DNA from: Victivallaceae bacterium
GTDB lineage: Bacteria > Verrucomicrobiota > Lentisphaeria > Victivallales > Victivallaceae
Assembly: GCA_021647315.1 (NCBI GenBank)
Contig: JAKIUY010000035.1
Location: forward strand, 1 to 37,439
Reading direction: 5' to 3'
Length of the DNA: 37,439 nt
Shown: positions 17,142 to 25,576 of the stretch, piece by piece
Layout: each line of letters begins with the position of its first letter
Position numbering within the stretch: position 1 is the first letter of the stretch
Made by a program: the position numbers and the translations under genes
Notes under the pieces: generated by a model
Told to the model about the DNA's origin: nothing
What the model saw: only the letters and a program-made list of their open reading frames with translations
The model's database searches: none

Positions 17142-20100
17142 TTAATTTTCAAAAATATTAATTTCATCCACAAAAACGAATGCCCCATTAGGCACAATTT
17201 CCAAGCTTACATAACGTCCCTGTGTTACTAAAGTATTGGTTTGGTAGCAATGCAGCCTATAGAGGTTATCCGGGGTAGGAGGGGATCCATTTTCCTGGTT
17301 GCTTAAACTTACAAGGTCACCTACATTAGAATAATTGATGTTATCATCACTAACCTTAATATTGATTGCGGTCGGCCAATAGACCCCAGCAGCTCCGCGT
17401 GCTGTTGTATAGAACGAAATTCCTTTAATTGGTTGGATTGCGCCTAGATCAATAGTGATAGTCGGATTTTTCCATACCCAGCCAACTGTTGAGAGTTGAG
17501 ACCACATAGAACTGGTTCCAACATAGGTATAATTATCTGTAAGTTGAATTTCGTCGTCACCATCAGTACACAAGGAATAATTAGGTGCTGGATTAAAAAT
17601 AGAGACCTTACCATCTGAAATATTATTTAAACTCTCCAGCATCGCCAAAATTTCAGTTCTTTTCTGATCCGCGATCTTGCGGTCTTTGGACATTGATAAA
17701 TACAATTTACTGGCATCAGTTGCATTAAGAACAATATCAGCAGCTCCATCTAATAGAAGTTGCGCAGCGGCAAGTTTAGGATGACCACCGCTAGCAGATA
17801 GAGTATTAATTCTAGTTTGCAGCATGTTAAGATACTCATAGTCCTCAATCCCTTCACGAATGGCCTCCATTCGTTTCCCGGTAATTACAACGCTGTCAGC
17901 AGGATCGAGAAATACTGGACAGGAATTATACAAGGCAGCATTGTATTCATTCCATGAAGAGGCGCCCCCAGTAGTAGTAAAAGACCAAAAAAACATTGAC
18001 CGGGCATTCTCTTTCCAGCTTGTCCACGCCTGAAGTCGGTAATATGAGTAATAGTCCAATGCGCCACCGGCAATACATGAATAAAAGCTTAATGACTTCC
18101 CCGAATTCCGGTAGACATTCCGATATGACTCGGATTGAATAATAAATGCTGGACGGACAGGGCAAAGTATATCACTTACCGCAAATAAAGACCCCCAGTT
18201 TTGAGGATCAGAGTATACAGGGTTTATCCATATTTTAATATCAGGTTGTGCTGCATTAATGACATTGGCCCAATTAATTATAATGGCTGCGTCATTAGCC
18301 GTTCTTGGCTCATCTAATAAATGCAAGCCAATTTGATTTAAGTTTAGTCCCAAAGTTATCCAATGAGCAGCATAAGCATTAATCCAGGCGGTGACAGCAT
18401 TGCTAAAATTCTGTGTTCCCATTTGATAGCCTTTAAACGTCTCGTTGACGTTCAAAAATATACGATAATTTCGCACATTTGTCCAGCGATTTATCCAGTT
18501 GTCTAGTTGTGTAAATGAAACTGTCGATGGCATTACAGTATTAGTTGCCCATGTTGTATCAACAAAATTTTCGCGTAGTTTGGCGATAAGAGCACTGCGA
18601 TTTAACAGTGTCATCCCATTATCGCTGTCTTTATTAGTATAATCCCAGCCACCCAGACTCAATGCCGGTTGTTCAGGAAAACTTAATCGAGATAACTTTA
18701 ATTTAATTGGCACGGAAACAGTACCAGCAGTTATTGAACCATTGAAAATACCGTATCTCCCCGGATTGGAGTTTGTCGGGTGCAATGTTAAGCATATTTG
18801 ACGAGTCATACCGGCCGGAATCGTAATGATATATCCGCTAGCATCAGAATCAGCATCCGGTAGTGCGGCGATAACTGGAATTCCGGCAATCGTATCAGTC
18901 CATGTGACTTCTTTTACCTTTACGTATGACGGGTTAGTTCCACCCGGCAGACCTGTTATGTTTACGCTGACAGCCATATCTATAGCAGAGGCATTGCTGA
19001 GGTTAAATGCGACGGTACGATATTCGTTCTGCATCATTGTTACTTTAAGGCCTGTGTTTGCAGGTATAGTCCCAATTTCCTGAGTTGGGATTAGTGGCTC
19101 CCAGGGTGAGGTTATCCAGCCAATTAAACCTGATTTCCCCTGCGCTGACCATAATTTCTGTAATGCACTAAACACTCTGAAATGTGATGTATTTAATGGT
19201 AGTTCTGTTTCAAATATGGTCGGATCAGCATCAGCCAAGTAGATGAGCTCATTTGCGCTTTCATCTAATAAAGATTCAATGTCATCCCGTTCCAAAGCTG
19301 TTAATGTGTTCTCGTTATCTGTCTGTTGCTGTACATCCTGTATATCCAGCATAATTCTTCTGGCAGTCCCTCCGCGGATTTGATCTTTTTTCAACAATGT
19401 CGACAGATCAGTGACCGCAGTGCCCCGAGATTGGTTCAGCATACCATCATGACCTTTATATATCTCTATTTCATCTGTAAAAAGAAACACGCCGGCTGAA
19501 GTTGGAATTATTTTTACATAGCGCCCATATGTCGCCAGCCTGTCTGTCCAATAAGAGTGAATTAAAGAACCGGATTGCGTAAACGGTTGAGGTGAGCCGT
19601 GTTCTGTACTTAGACTTGTGATTTCTCCGGCTCGGTAATATGTGGAACCATTGTCGCTAACCATTACCAAAATTGAAATAGGACAGCTAACACCGGCACT
19701 CTCTGTGCCAGCAGCCGTATTAAAAGATATGCCTTCAATTGGTTGAACTGAACCGAGATCAATATTTATTTCCGGTGAACTTATCCAGTTCCAGCCAACA
19801 GTGTATGCTGCCTGAGTCCAAAACGAACTTGCCCCTGTATAATAAATCCCATCGGTAAGCTGGCTTATATCGCCCTGATCAGTGCATAGAGAATAGTTAG
19901 GATCAGGGGTCATAGTATAAGTCTTATTTAATGCTATATTCTGCCCAAGAAGTAAATTGTTACCGCGGATCACCTTGATTTCATCTACAAAAACAAAGGA
20001 ACCGTTACGCACAACCTCGAAGCTCACATAACGTCCATGAGCGGTTAGGTTGGTAGTCTGGTAGCAATGCGATCTATATAAATTGTCTGGAGAAGGAGGA

Positions 20101-20546
20101 GCACTGTTTTCCTGATTGCTTAAACTTACAAGGTCACCAATACTATAATAATTAATATTATCATTGCTAACCTTAATATTGATTGCGGTTGGCCAATAGA
20201 CCCCAGCAGTACCACGTGATGAAGTATAAAAAGATACTCCTTTGATTGGTTGAACTACACCCATATCAATCGTGATAATCGGGCTTTTTACTACCCAGCC
20301 AACCGTGGATATCTGAGTCCACATAGAGCTGGTTTCGGTATGAGTGTAATCGTCTGTAAGTTGAACCACGTCACCAGCATCGGTACATAAAGAATAGTTA
20401 GGCGGTTCGCTCATCGTATAAGTTTTGCCAAGTGCTATGTTGTCATCAACATTTCCTGGTGGAATAGATCGCCCGCCAGCAAAAACAGTGGAGGTTATAC
20501 TCGAAAATAACATAAGGTACAAATAATATTTGACTGATTTTTTCAT
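17142..20546 (-). CDS. Secreted GH123/DUF4091-like enzyme with three discoidin-type domains
   Basis: The 1134-residue protein has a signal peptide (cut after VFA, residue 23). Three F5/8 type C-like galactose-binding domains lie at about 37-197, 198-368 and 975-1134 (NYSLCTD, ITIDMG/INIDLG, INIKVSNDN, GRYVSFE). The middle holds a helical linker (about 370-470), a beta domain (about 490-620) and a TIM-barrel-like catalytic region with IGLHLLDEPRT, where the Asp-Glu pair matches the GH123 position for substrate-assisted hydrolysis, and EAIREGIEDYEYLNML, the C-terminal signature of DUF4091. GH123 enzymes remove beta-linked N-acetylgalactosamine; that substrate is a guess here. The gene lies 64 bases after the prepilin-like gene. 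Domains 1 and 3 are close copies even at the DNA level. Confidence 0.82.
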   Translation of the reverse strand: MKKSVKYYLYLMLFSSITSTVFAGGRSIPPGNVDDNIALGKTYTMSEPPNYSLCTDAGDVVQLTDDYTHTETSSMWTQISTVGWVVKSPIITIDMGVVQPIKGVSFYTSSRGTAGVYWPTAINIKVSNDNINYYSIGDLVSLSNQENSAPPSPDNLYRSHCYQTTNLTAHGRYVSFEVVRNGSFVFVDEIKVIRGNNLLLGQNIALNKTYTMTPDPNYSLCTDQGDISQLTDGIYYTGASSFWTQAAYTVGWNWISSPEINIDLGSVQPIEGISFNTAAGTESAGVSCPISILVMVSDNGSTYYRAGEITSLSTEHGSPQPFTQSGSLIHSYWTDRLATYGRYVKIIPTSAGVFLFTDEIEIYKGHDGMLNQSRGTAVTDLSTLLKKDQIRGGTARRIMLDIQDVQQQTDNENTLTALERDDIESLLDESANELIYLADADPTIFETELPLNTSHFRVFSALQKLWSAQGKSGLIGWITSPWEPLIPTQEIGTIPANTGLKVTMMQNEYRTVAFNLSNASAIDMAVSVNITGLPGGTNPSYVKVKEVTWTDTIAGIPVIAALPDADSDASGYIITIPAGMTRQICLTLHPTNSNPGRYGIFNGSITAGTVSVPIKLKLSRLSFPEQPALSLGGWDYTNKDSDNGMTLLNRSALIAKLRENFVDTTWATNTVMPSTVSFTQLDNWINRWTNVRNYRIFLNVNETFKGYQMGTQNFSNAVTAWINAYAAHWITLGLNLNQIGLHLLDEPRTANDAAIIINWANVINAAQPDIKIWINPVYSDPQNWGSLFAVSDILCPVRPAFIIQSESYRNVYRNSGKSLSFYSCIAGGALDYYSYYRLQAWTSWKENARSMFFWSFTTTGGASSWNEYNAALYNSCPVFLDPADSVVITGKRMEAIREGIEDYEYLNMLQTRINTLSASGGHPKLAAAQLLLDGAADIVLNATDASKLYLSMSKDRKIADQKRTEILAMLESLNNISDGKVSIFNPAPNYSLCTDGDDEIQLTDNYTYVGTSSMWSQLSTVGWVWKNPTITIDLGAIQPIKGISFYTTARGAAGVYWPTAINIKVSDDNINYSNVGDLVSLSNQENGSPPTPDNLYRLHCYQTNTLVTQGRYVSLEIVPNGAFVFVDEINIFEN

Positions 20547-20610
20547 TGTTTTATTCCCTTCTCTTTGCTAGTGCGTTGTATTTTAAGCGATACTTTTGTT
20601 CAGATACTGA

Positions 20611-21420
20611 TTATGGAATTACTCTGCCAGTACCTGCCCAATCAAACCCCTGTCGTAAAATATCAATAGTAACATTATTCGCTTCAATTAATAACTCTCG
20701 GTACATTTTACTACTGACGTGCCCATCAACATGAACCATATTGGTTTTACCTTGAGTCGCAAGCGCATTAGAAAGCAAAATAGTTGTATTTTCAATATTG
20801 CGCCCGCCACCGCCATGTCTAAATCCCATGTGCCCGGCATAGCCCATATAGTAAGTATTGTAGAGCTTGCTATCAGCGGCGAGAATAACAGTACTTGGTT
20901 TCTTCAGTTCACTGGTTTTGCGCTGTTTGCCATAATAATTAGGTGCACCACCGCCACCAGCATAACCGCTTAGCTGTCCATTCATGTCATAATGAGTATA
21001 ACGGAAATTTTTAGTCGCAGTGTCGCCGAATTTACGCCCTTCGCCAGGACAGGCAAATGTTCCTCTGGTATTCGCGGCAGATATACCATAAAACTCAACC
21101 CCATATTTAGTATGCAAATTTTTGTACCCGGAGAGGTTTGAAAACCACATTCTATCAGCAAAACTCATGCCGGCAACCGCACCATGTTTACTCTGTACTA
21201 TCCAGTCATTATAATCATCATTGTACATATTTGACGCTAACCCGATCTGCTTCAGATTATTCACGCAGGAGATCGATTTTGCCATGTCTCTCGCCTTATT
21301 TAAAGCTGGTAAAAGCATGCTGGCCAAGATACTAATTATAGCGATCACGACGAGCAATTCGATAAGGGTAAATTTCATAATTTTTGTTTGTAGATTTTTG
21401 TTTGTAGACTGATTTTTCAT
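20611..21420 (-). CDS. Prepilin-like protein of locus B
   Basis: The 269-residue protein (from the start used here) has a prepilin leader of 16 residues, then [13 protein letters not shown] with the processing Glu, and [13 protein letters not shown]. The start at 21420 is preferred because its leader length and MK opening match the locus A protein and AAGGAG lies 8 bases upstream; an ATG at 21465 with an equally good AAGGAG would add 15 residues. RHGGGG and [11 protein letters not shown] are the two halves of the H-x9-DG motif, separated here by an insertion of about 20 residues. It lies between an FAD oxidoreductase and two giant secreted hydrolase-like proteins, the same position as its relative in locus A. 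Confidence 0.87.
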   Translation of the reverse strand: MKNQSTNKNLQTKIMKFTLIELLVVIAIISILASMLLPALNKARDMAKSISCVNNLKQIGLASNMYNDDYNDWIVQSKHGAVAGMSFADRMWFSNLSGYKNLHTKYGVEFYGISAANTRGTFACPGEGRKFGDTATKNFRYTHYDMNGQLSGYAGGGGAPNYYGKQRKTSELKKPSTVILAADSKLYNTYYMGYAGHMGFRHGGGGRNIENTTILLSNALATQGKTNMVHVDGHVSSKMYRELLIEANNVTIDILRQGFDWAGTGRVIP

Positions 21421-21428
21421 TTGTCCTG

Positions 21429-21505
21429 CTCCTTGTTCAGTTAATAGATTATTTAGATTCAACATCTTTACATCTCCTTAGTTCTGTTAATGGATTATTT
21501 CGATT
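21429..21505 (-). repeat. Duplicated leader segment carrying two Shine-Dalgarno sites
   Basis: Segments 21429-21459 and 21474-21505 are about 31-32 bases each and differ at only a few positions. Each ends with AAGGAG on the minus strand and each is followed 8 bases later by an in-frame ATG (21420 and 21465). Duplication therefore created two alternative starts for the prepilin-like protein. Confidence 0.8.
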
Positions 21506-21633
21506 TAATATTCTAATAGGAAATTATTACGCTGCATCTGTCGCTATACGCAGGGCTATTTTCCCATTAATTCGGCGTTCAATATTCCGGCGTAGCCGTC
21601 TTTGTTCAACTATCTCCTATGTTATGGGTTAAC

Positions 21634-22944
21634 TTAAAGGTCCGCACCCATTGACTTAAGTTTTTTGCGCAACATTACACCGTCAAGTTCAGCGGGGGCT
21701 AATTGTTGTTCTAGACACATAGCGGCCGCGGTTCCGGCGGCCTGACCGATCGAACATGCCGGCGGCATCACCCGGCAACTGCTATGTAATGCGTGATCGA
21801 CTGAAATGGGGCGTCCGCCGACCAACAGATTGGTAATATCTTTGGCGACAATACAGCCATAGGGAATTTCGTACCACTTTCCAGCAGGCATCTGTTTTAT
21901 TGTCGTACCACTGCCTTTCGGGTTATGAATATCAATTGAATAGGTTACTTTGGCAATCGCATCGGCAAATTTCTGGGTCTGTTCAAAGGCCTCAACACCG
22001 ATATATTTGATTCCTCTGACCCGGCGTGATTCCCGAAGTCCGATATGCGAGGCGATAGAATGAATTCTGGTATGTTCAAACCCAGGTGCATATTTACGGA
22101 GAAATGTAAGATATTCCCGCAACTGCCGTCTGCCCTCAATTTCAGCTTCAGACAGTTCCAGTCCATTGATAGCACTTTTCATTGCAATCCGAGTCGTGTT
22201 GAAATGAATTACATCATCTTCAAGCGTGTCAAACCACAAAACATTCTCCCGAGGACAGTTAATTTCACCTGCCGCTTTGCCACTATCGTATAATTCATTA
22301 AGAATATTGCGATCCGTCATGCGGTTTTTATCTACGCCAGCCAATTTGAAACAGAGTGTCATTGGTTGACAATGACCATCATCATTGCCATATTCGATTT
22401 CACATCCAGCTTTGGCTGCCAAGTCAGCATCGCCAGTACAATCAATAAATATTTTGGCTTTAGCCGCCGTCAAACCTGATTTTGACATGAGGATTACAGT
22501 GCTGATTTTGCCCGCTTCGACAATTACATCGAATAGGGTATGATGATAGGCCAGTTTTACTCCACTGGCTAAACAGAGATCCTCGGCCCCCAGCATCGCA
22601 ATATCTTTATTCACCATCAGGTGTTTATAACTGCCAACAACGGGAACCATCGAACCGTTACAGTTGGGCAGATATTTATGCATTGCATCAAGCCACTCAG
22701 CATATATCGGGCGGTCAAGCGATTGCCCGTTCAAATTATTCGCCATAAATGGACTGACTTCGCCTGCTGTTGCCATGCCGCCGAGAAAACCGTAACGTTC
22801 AATCAGTAGCGTGTCGGCTCCGTTTCTGGCGGCTGCCACCGCGGCTCCAAGTCCACCCGGACCGCCGCCGATGACAATAACATCGGCATGCAAAGTTATC
22901 GGGATTTGCTGTGAAATTGAATATTTTACTGTTGTCTGTTCCAT
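21634..22944 (-). CDS. FAD-dependent oxidoreductase (FAD_oxidored family)
   Basis: The 436-residue protein has the ADP-binding motif VIVIGGGPGGLGAAVAAARNG (residues 22-42), followed by LLIERYGFLGGMATAG, the pattern of the PF12831 FAD_oxidored family. FIDCTGDADLAAKAG is the second conserved FAD contact, and LLVGGRPISVDHALHSSCRVMP with GQAAGTAAAM closes the flavin site. No signal peptide is present, so it is cytoplasmic. GGAAG lies just before the ATG. It heads locus B, divergent from the PocR/AraC regulator, and may oxidise a sugar or a sugar-derived alcohol released by the hydrolases. The substrate is unknown. Confidence 0.88.
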   Translation of the reverse strand: MEQTTVKYSISQQIPITLHADVIVIGGGPGGLGAAVAAARNGADTLLIERYGFLGGMATAGEVSPFMANNLNGQSLDRPIYAEWLDAMHKYLPNCNGSMVPVVGSYKHLMVNKDIAMLGAEDLCLASGVKLAYHHTLFDVIVEAGKISTVILMSKSGLTAAKAKIFIDCTGDADLAAKAGCEIEYGNDDGHCQPMTLCFKLAGVDKNRMTDRNILNELYDSGKAAGEINCPRENVLWFDTLEDDVIHFNTTRIAMKSAINGLELSEAEIEGRRQLREYLTFLRKYAPGFEHTRIHSIASHIGLRESRRVRGIKYIGVEAFEQTQKFADAIAKVTYSIDIHNPKGSGTTIKQMPAGKWYEIPYGCIVAKDITNLLVGGRPISVDHALHSSCRVMPPACSIGQAAGTAAAMCLEQQLAPAELDGVMLRKKLKSMGADL

Positions 22945-23111
22945 AGTACTTCCATTTTATTATGATTTTTCAGCTACCGCTTTACCATAATATTAACATC
23001 TTTTAAAATTTATCATTTGCTGTTACTATTATAACATATCAATAAAAAAAACGAATAACCATGGAAAAATCAACAATAACAGTGTATTATTCAATAATAA
23101 TGGAGGTTTTT

Positions 23112-23981
23112 ATGAGAAAAAGTGAAGAAAAACAACTTTTGCTTGGTATTAAAGCATACGAACAGACTTTTAAATGTTATGTTACTATTTATGATTACAG
23201 CGGGCAGCTTAAACAGGAAATCCATCGCCTGCCGTTTTTTCATCTCAATCCGTTTTGTACAGCGTTTAAAGATAAACGTTCAACTCTGACTGCAACCTGT
23301 ATTGCCTTTGACCTTAATACTGTTCAACAACGACTTGCGAAGCAGCCGACAGCATTCCTCAAATATTGTCATTGCGGCCTGCTGGAAGTGGTTATGCCAC
23401 TGTTCATTGCAGGTAAAATATCTGGAGCTATGTTTGTCGGTCCGTTTCGCTGGCATAATGACCAGCTACCGCCTGACGTGCTATGTTCAAAAGCCAAAAC
23501 ACTTAAAAACAGTCTAATCCCAAACAGCCTTACGTCGCTTCCGGTAATTGATGATAAAATTGTCGGGCAGATCATTGGGATTGGCAAGCTGATCTGTGCT
23601 AATATTGATAAAACTATCAATCAGACCAAACAGTCAGTTGTAGCGGCCAGCGGTAGCCGACGTGAAAAAATAACGGGATTTCTTGATGAACATTTCACGA
23701 AGAATATTTCACTGGCAGATTTAGCATATATGCTGTTGTTGAGTGAATCCCGCACCTCGCAATTAGTGAAAGAGCTGTTCAAGATGAATTTCCCTGAACT
23801 ATTGACTCGACACCGTCTCGAATATGCCAGATCTTTATTGGAACATTCGATGTTCAACCTCGAACATGTCGCTGAATATTCAGGATTCAGAGATGTCGCC
23901 TACTTTCATCGGGTATTTCGTAAATACAATAATCTAGCTCCAGGTCAGTATCGCAAGAATATAACATCCGGCAACAGTTAG
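23112..23981 (+). CDS. AraC-family regulator with PocR-type sensory domain
   Basis: The 289-residue protein starts at the ATG preceded by GGAGG; an earlier in-frame ATG at 23061 has no such site. The N-terminal half looks like a PocR ligand-binding domain: YCHCGLLEVVMPLFIAGKIS and GAMFVGPFR match its Cys-His-x-Gly-Leu and final strand. The C-terminal 95 residues are an AraC double helix-turn-helix (ISLADLAYMLLLSESRTSQL; LEHVAEYSGFRDVAYFHRVF; LAPGQYRK). PocR domains bind small diols or hydrocarbon-like ligands in known cases. It diverges from the FAD oxidoreductase with 167 bases between, so it probably controls locus B. Confidence 0.88.
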   Translation: MRKSEEKQLLLGIKAYEQTFKCYVTIYDYSGQLKQEIHRLPFFHLNPFCTAFKDKRSTLTATCIAFDLNTVQQRLAKQPTAFLKYCHCGLLEVVMPLFIAGKISGAMFVGPFRWHNDQLPPDVLCSKAKTLKNSLIPNSLTSLPVIDDKIVGQIIGIGKLICANIDKTINQTKQSVVAASGSRREKITGFLDEHFTKNISLADLAYMLLLSESRTSQLVKELFKMNFPELLTRHRLEYARSLLEHSMFNLEHVAEYSGFRDVAYFHRVFRKYNNLAPGQYRKNITSGNS

Positions 23982-24051
23982 CCACGAATGCACGAAATTT
24001 ATTACCTAGATCCTGGATTTCAGCTGTAAGACTCCGTTGCTTGCTGCGGAG
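23980..24051. other. Convergent intergenic spacer with repeat motif and hairpin
   Basis: The dispersed motif AGCCACGAATGCAC begins at 23980, overlapping the stop codon of the regulator. A 5-bp CTCCG/CGGAG hairpin lies at 24032-24051. The spacer separates two converging genes and may serve as a weak terminator in both directions. Confidence 0.4.
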
Positions 24052-24079
24052 ATAGGTTGAACGTGAGCAGAAAATTTAT

Positions 24080-25201
24080 TTAGATGAGTCCTTCAGCGTC
24101 AATTTCGAATAGCAGGTCATCACGGCAGACATCCGCAACCATACAGACTGCCGGAAAGTTTTCCATGCCACGTTCTTTAATTATTTTGCGGTAAGTTTCA
24201 ATATATTCCGCTTTTTTAACGAATACACTGGCAGCGCAAAGATCTTCAAGTTTGGCATCAGCCTGTGCGAGCAGTACCGCTATTTTGTCCAAGGTGCAGT
24301 TGATCTGTTTTTCAATATCATAAAGATGAACTGTAGCGCCGGTTTCATCAATCGATGCGGTGCCGGACAGTTGAAGCCAGGTATGATCTTTGGTCGCAAT
24401 GGTAGCGGCTCGGGAGAATGCACTGCCGTAGCAGAATGCATCCTGCTGCCCCTGATTTGACAGTTGAGTTATTTCAGGGGAATCCCCGCTGGAGTCGATC
24501 GCCAGCAAATTCATCATCAGCGCTGTATCATCAGCATTATGGCAGTCAATCCCTGTACTGGCAGGCAATAACAGGTTGCGTTGCTCCGGCGTCGGCATCA
24601 TTTCAAACTTTTTATAGAGGTCGTTCCGTACCAGATTAAATTCATCATACCACTCCAGAATATCTGTAAGATAGAACCAGGTACGGGTTACATTTTTAAA
24701 GTTCATCTCACTAGCTTGCAAAAGCTTCAGCGTGGTCTGGATTGCATTTGCGGTCTGTACGCCCGGCGATGTTTCAGGGTTGCCGGTCATATTCTGGAGC
24801 AGCAGATATTTATCACCATCCCAACTCCACTTTGTTCCAACCGGAATACCCGCATTAAGAATTATTTCAATTCCACTGTCAGTCATATCAGGATTAATGG
24901 CCTGAATATTGATGCCGGCGACACCTTCACCCCAGGTCGGAGTTCCTTCAAGATATGAGACTGCGCCGGCATGGGGAATAGCGGCGGCAGTAAGAATATC
25001 CTCACGCACCTGCATTACTTCATCTTTCACGGCAAGCGAACCAAAAATACGTTCATGAACAATCTGCAGCTTATCCTGCTTCAGTTTTTCGATAATAGCG
25101 TTGTAGGCAGTTTTGACAGCTTCAGCCGTATCTGCAGGGCTATTAAATGGAATAATAATAAATGCGATTTTATTCTGGACAATCTTATAATGTAAAGTCA
25201 T
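24080..25201 (-). CDS. Double RidA-like protein (chorismatase/YjgF superfamily)
   Basis: The 373-residue protein is about three times the length of a single RidA. The N-terminal half has a RidA-like fold (PTWGEGVAGINIQAI) and a middle segment MNFKNVTRTWFYLTDILEWYDEF followed by LPASTGI, which resembles the FkbO/Hyg5-type chorismatase arrangement. The C-terminal 110 residues are a clear RidA/YjgF domain (LQLSGTASID, LDKIAVLLAQADAKLEDLCAA, VFVKKAEYIE, FPAVCMV). Members hydrolyse reactive enamines/imines or cleave chorismate-like enol ethers. It follows the GH4 gene in the same direction, with the apbE remnant between, so an involvement in handling an unsaturated or keto sugar product is possible. 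It is cytoplasmic; the exact reaction is unknown. Confidence 0.78.
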   Translation of the reverse strand: MTLHYKIVQNKIAFIIIPFNSPADTAEAVKTAYNAIIEKLKQDKLQIVHERIFGSLAVKDEVMQVREDILTAAAIPHAGAVSYLEGTPTWGEGVAGINIQAINPDMTDSGIEIILNAGIPVGTKWSWDGDKYLLLQNMTGNPETSPGVQTANAIQTTLKLLQASEMNFKNVTRTWFYLTDILEWYDEFNLVRNDLYKKFEMMPTPEQRNLLLPASTGIDCHNADDTALMMNLLAIDSSGDSPEITQLSNQGQQDAFCYGSAFSRAATIATKDHTWLQLSGTASIDETGATVHLYDIEKQINCTLDKIAVLLAQADAKLEDLCAASVFVKKAEYIETYRKIIKERGMENFPAVCMVADVCRDDLLFEIDAEGLI

Positions 25202-25371
25202 TTTTGCTATTCTACCTTTGTTGAATTTGCGTTTAATACAGACAACGCCACATAATTCTATTTATTATCGGGCAATGAACTTTTTTACATAAAATAGTCC
25301 CATAAAAGCAGATTGTAAAACTGTTTTTGCTTAATTGAGTAAAATAAAAAATTTTACTGTTTATCATGTGG

Positions 25372-25507
25372 CGAGAAATATTTTAGATATGATCGGACTT
25401 GCCGGAATTGTCTATATGCTACTTTTCCCACGACAGAGTGGTGAACCCAAAACCAGTGAAAAACGGTTAACCTGGTTGTTGTGGAACGAGCCTTCCCGGC
25501 GATGGGA
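25372..25507 (+). pseudogene. Decayed copy of the apbE 5' region
   Basis: This segment matches 28260-28397 inside apbE; the first 69 bases differ at only 4 positions, including the membrane anchor NILxMIGLAGIVYMLLFPRQS. Further on, the bases that encode VVAERTFPVMG in apbE are still recognisable (GTTGTTGTGGAACGAGCC) but in a shifted frame, and the frame ends at 25517. It is in the same orientation as apbE, about 2.9 kb away, with GH4 and the AraC gene in between. It is the only recognisable content of the gap 25202-25576. Confidence 0.85.
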
Positions 25508-25576
25508 TAGCTTTTAAACGAAAGTAGATTTCCCGCTTGTTACAGCCTAGACAAACCTGTCTTGCATGTAATTTTA

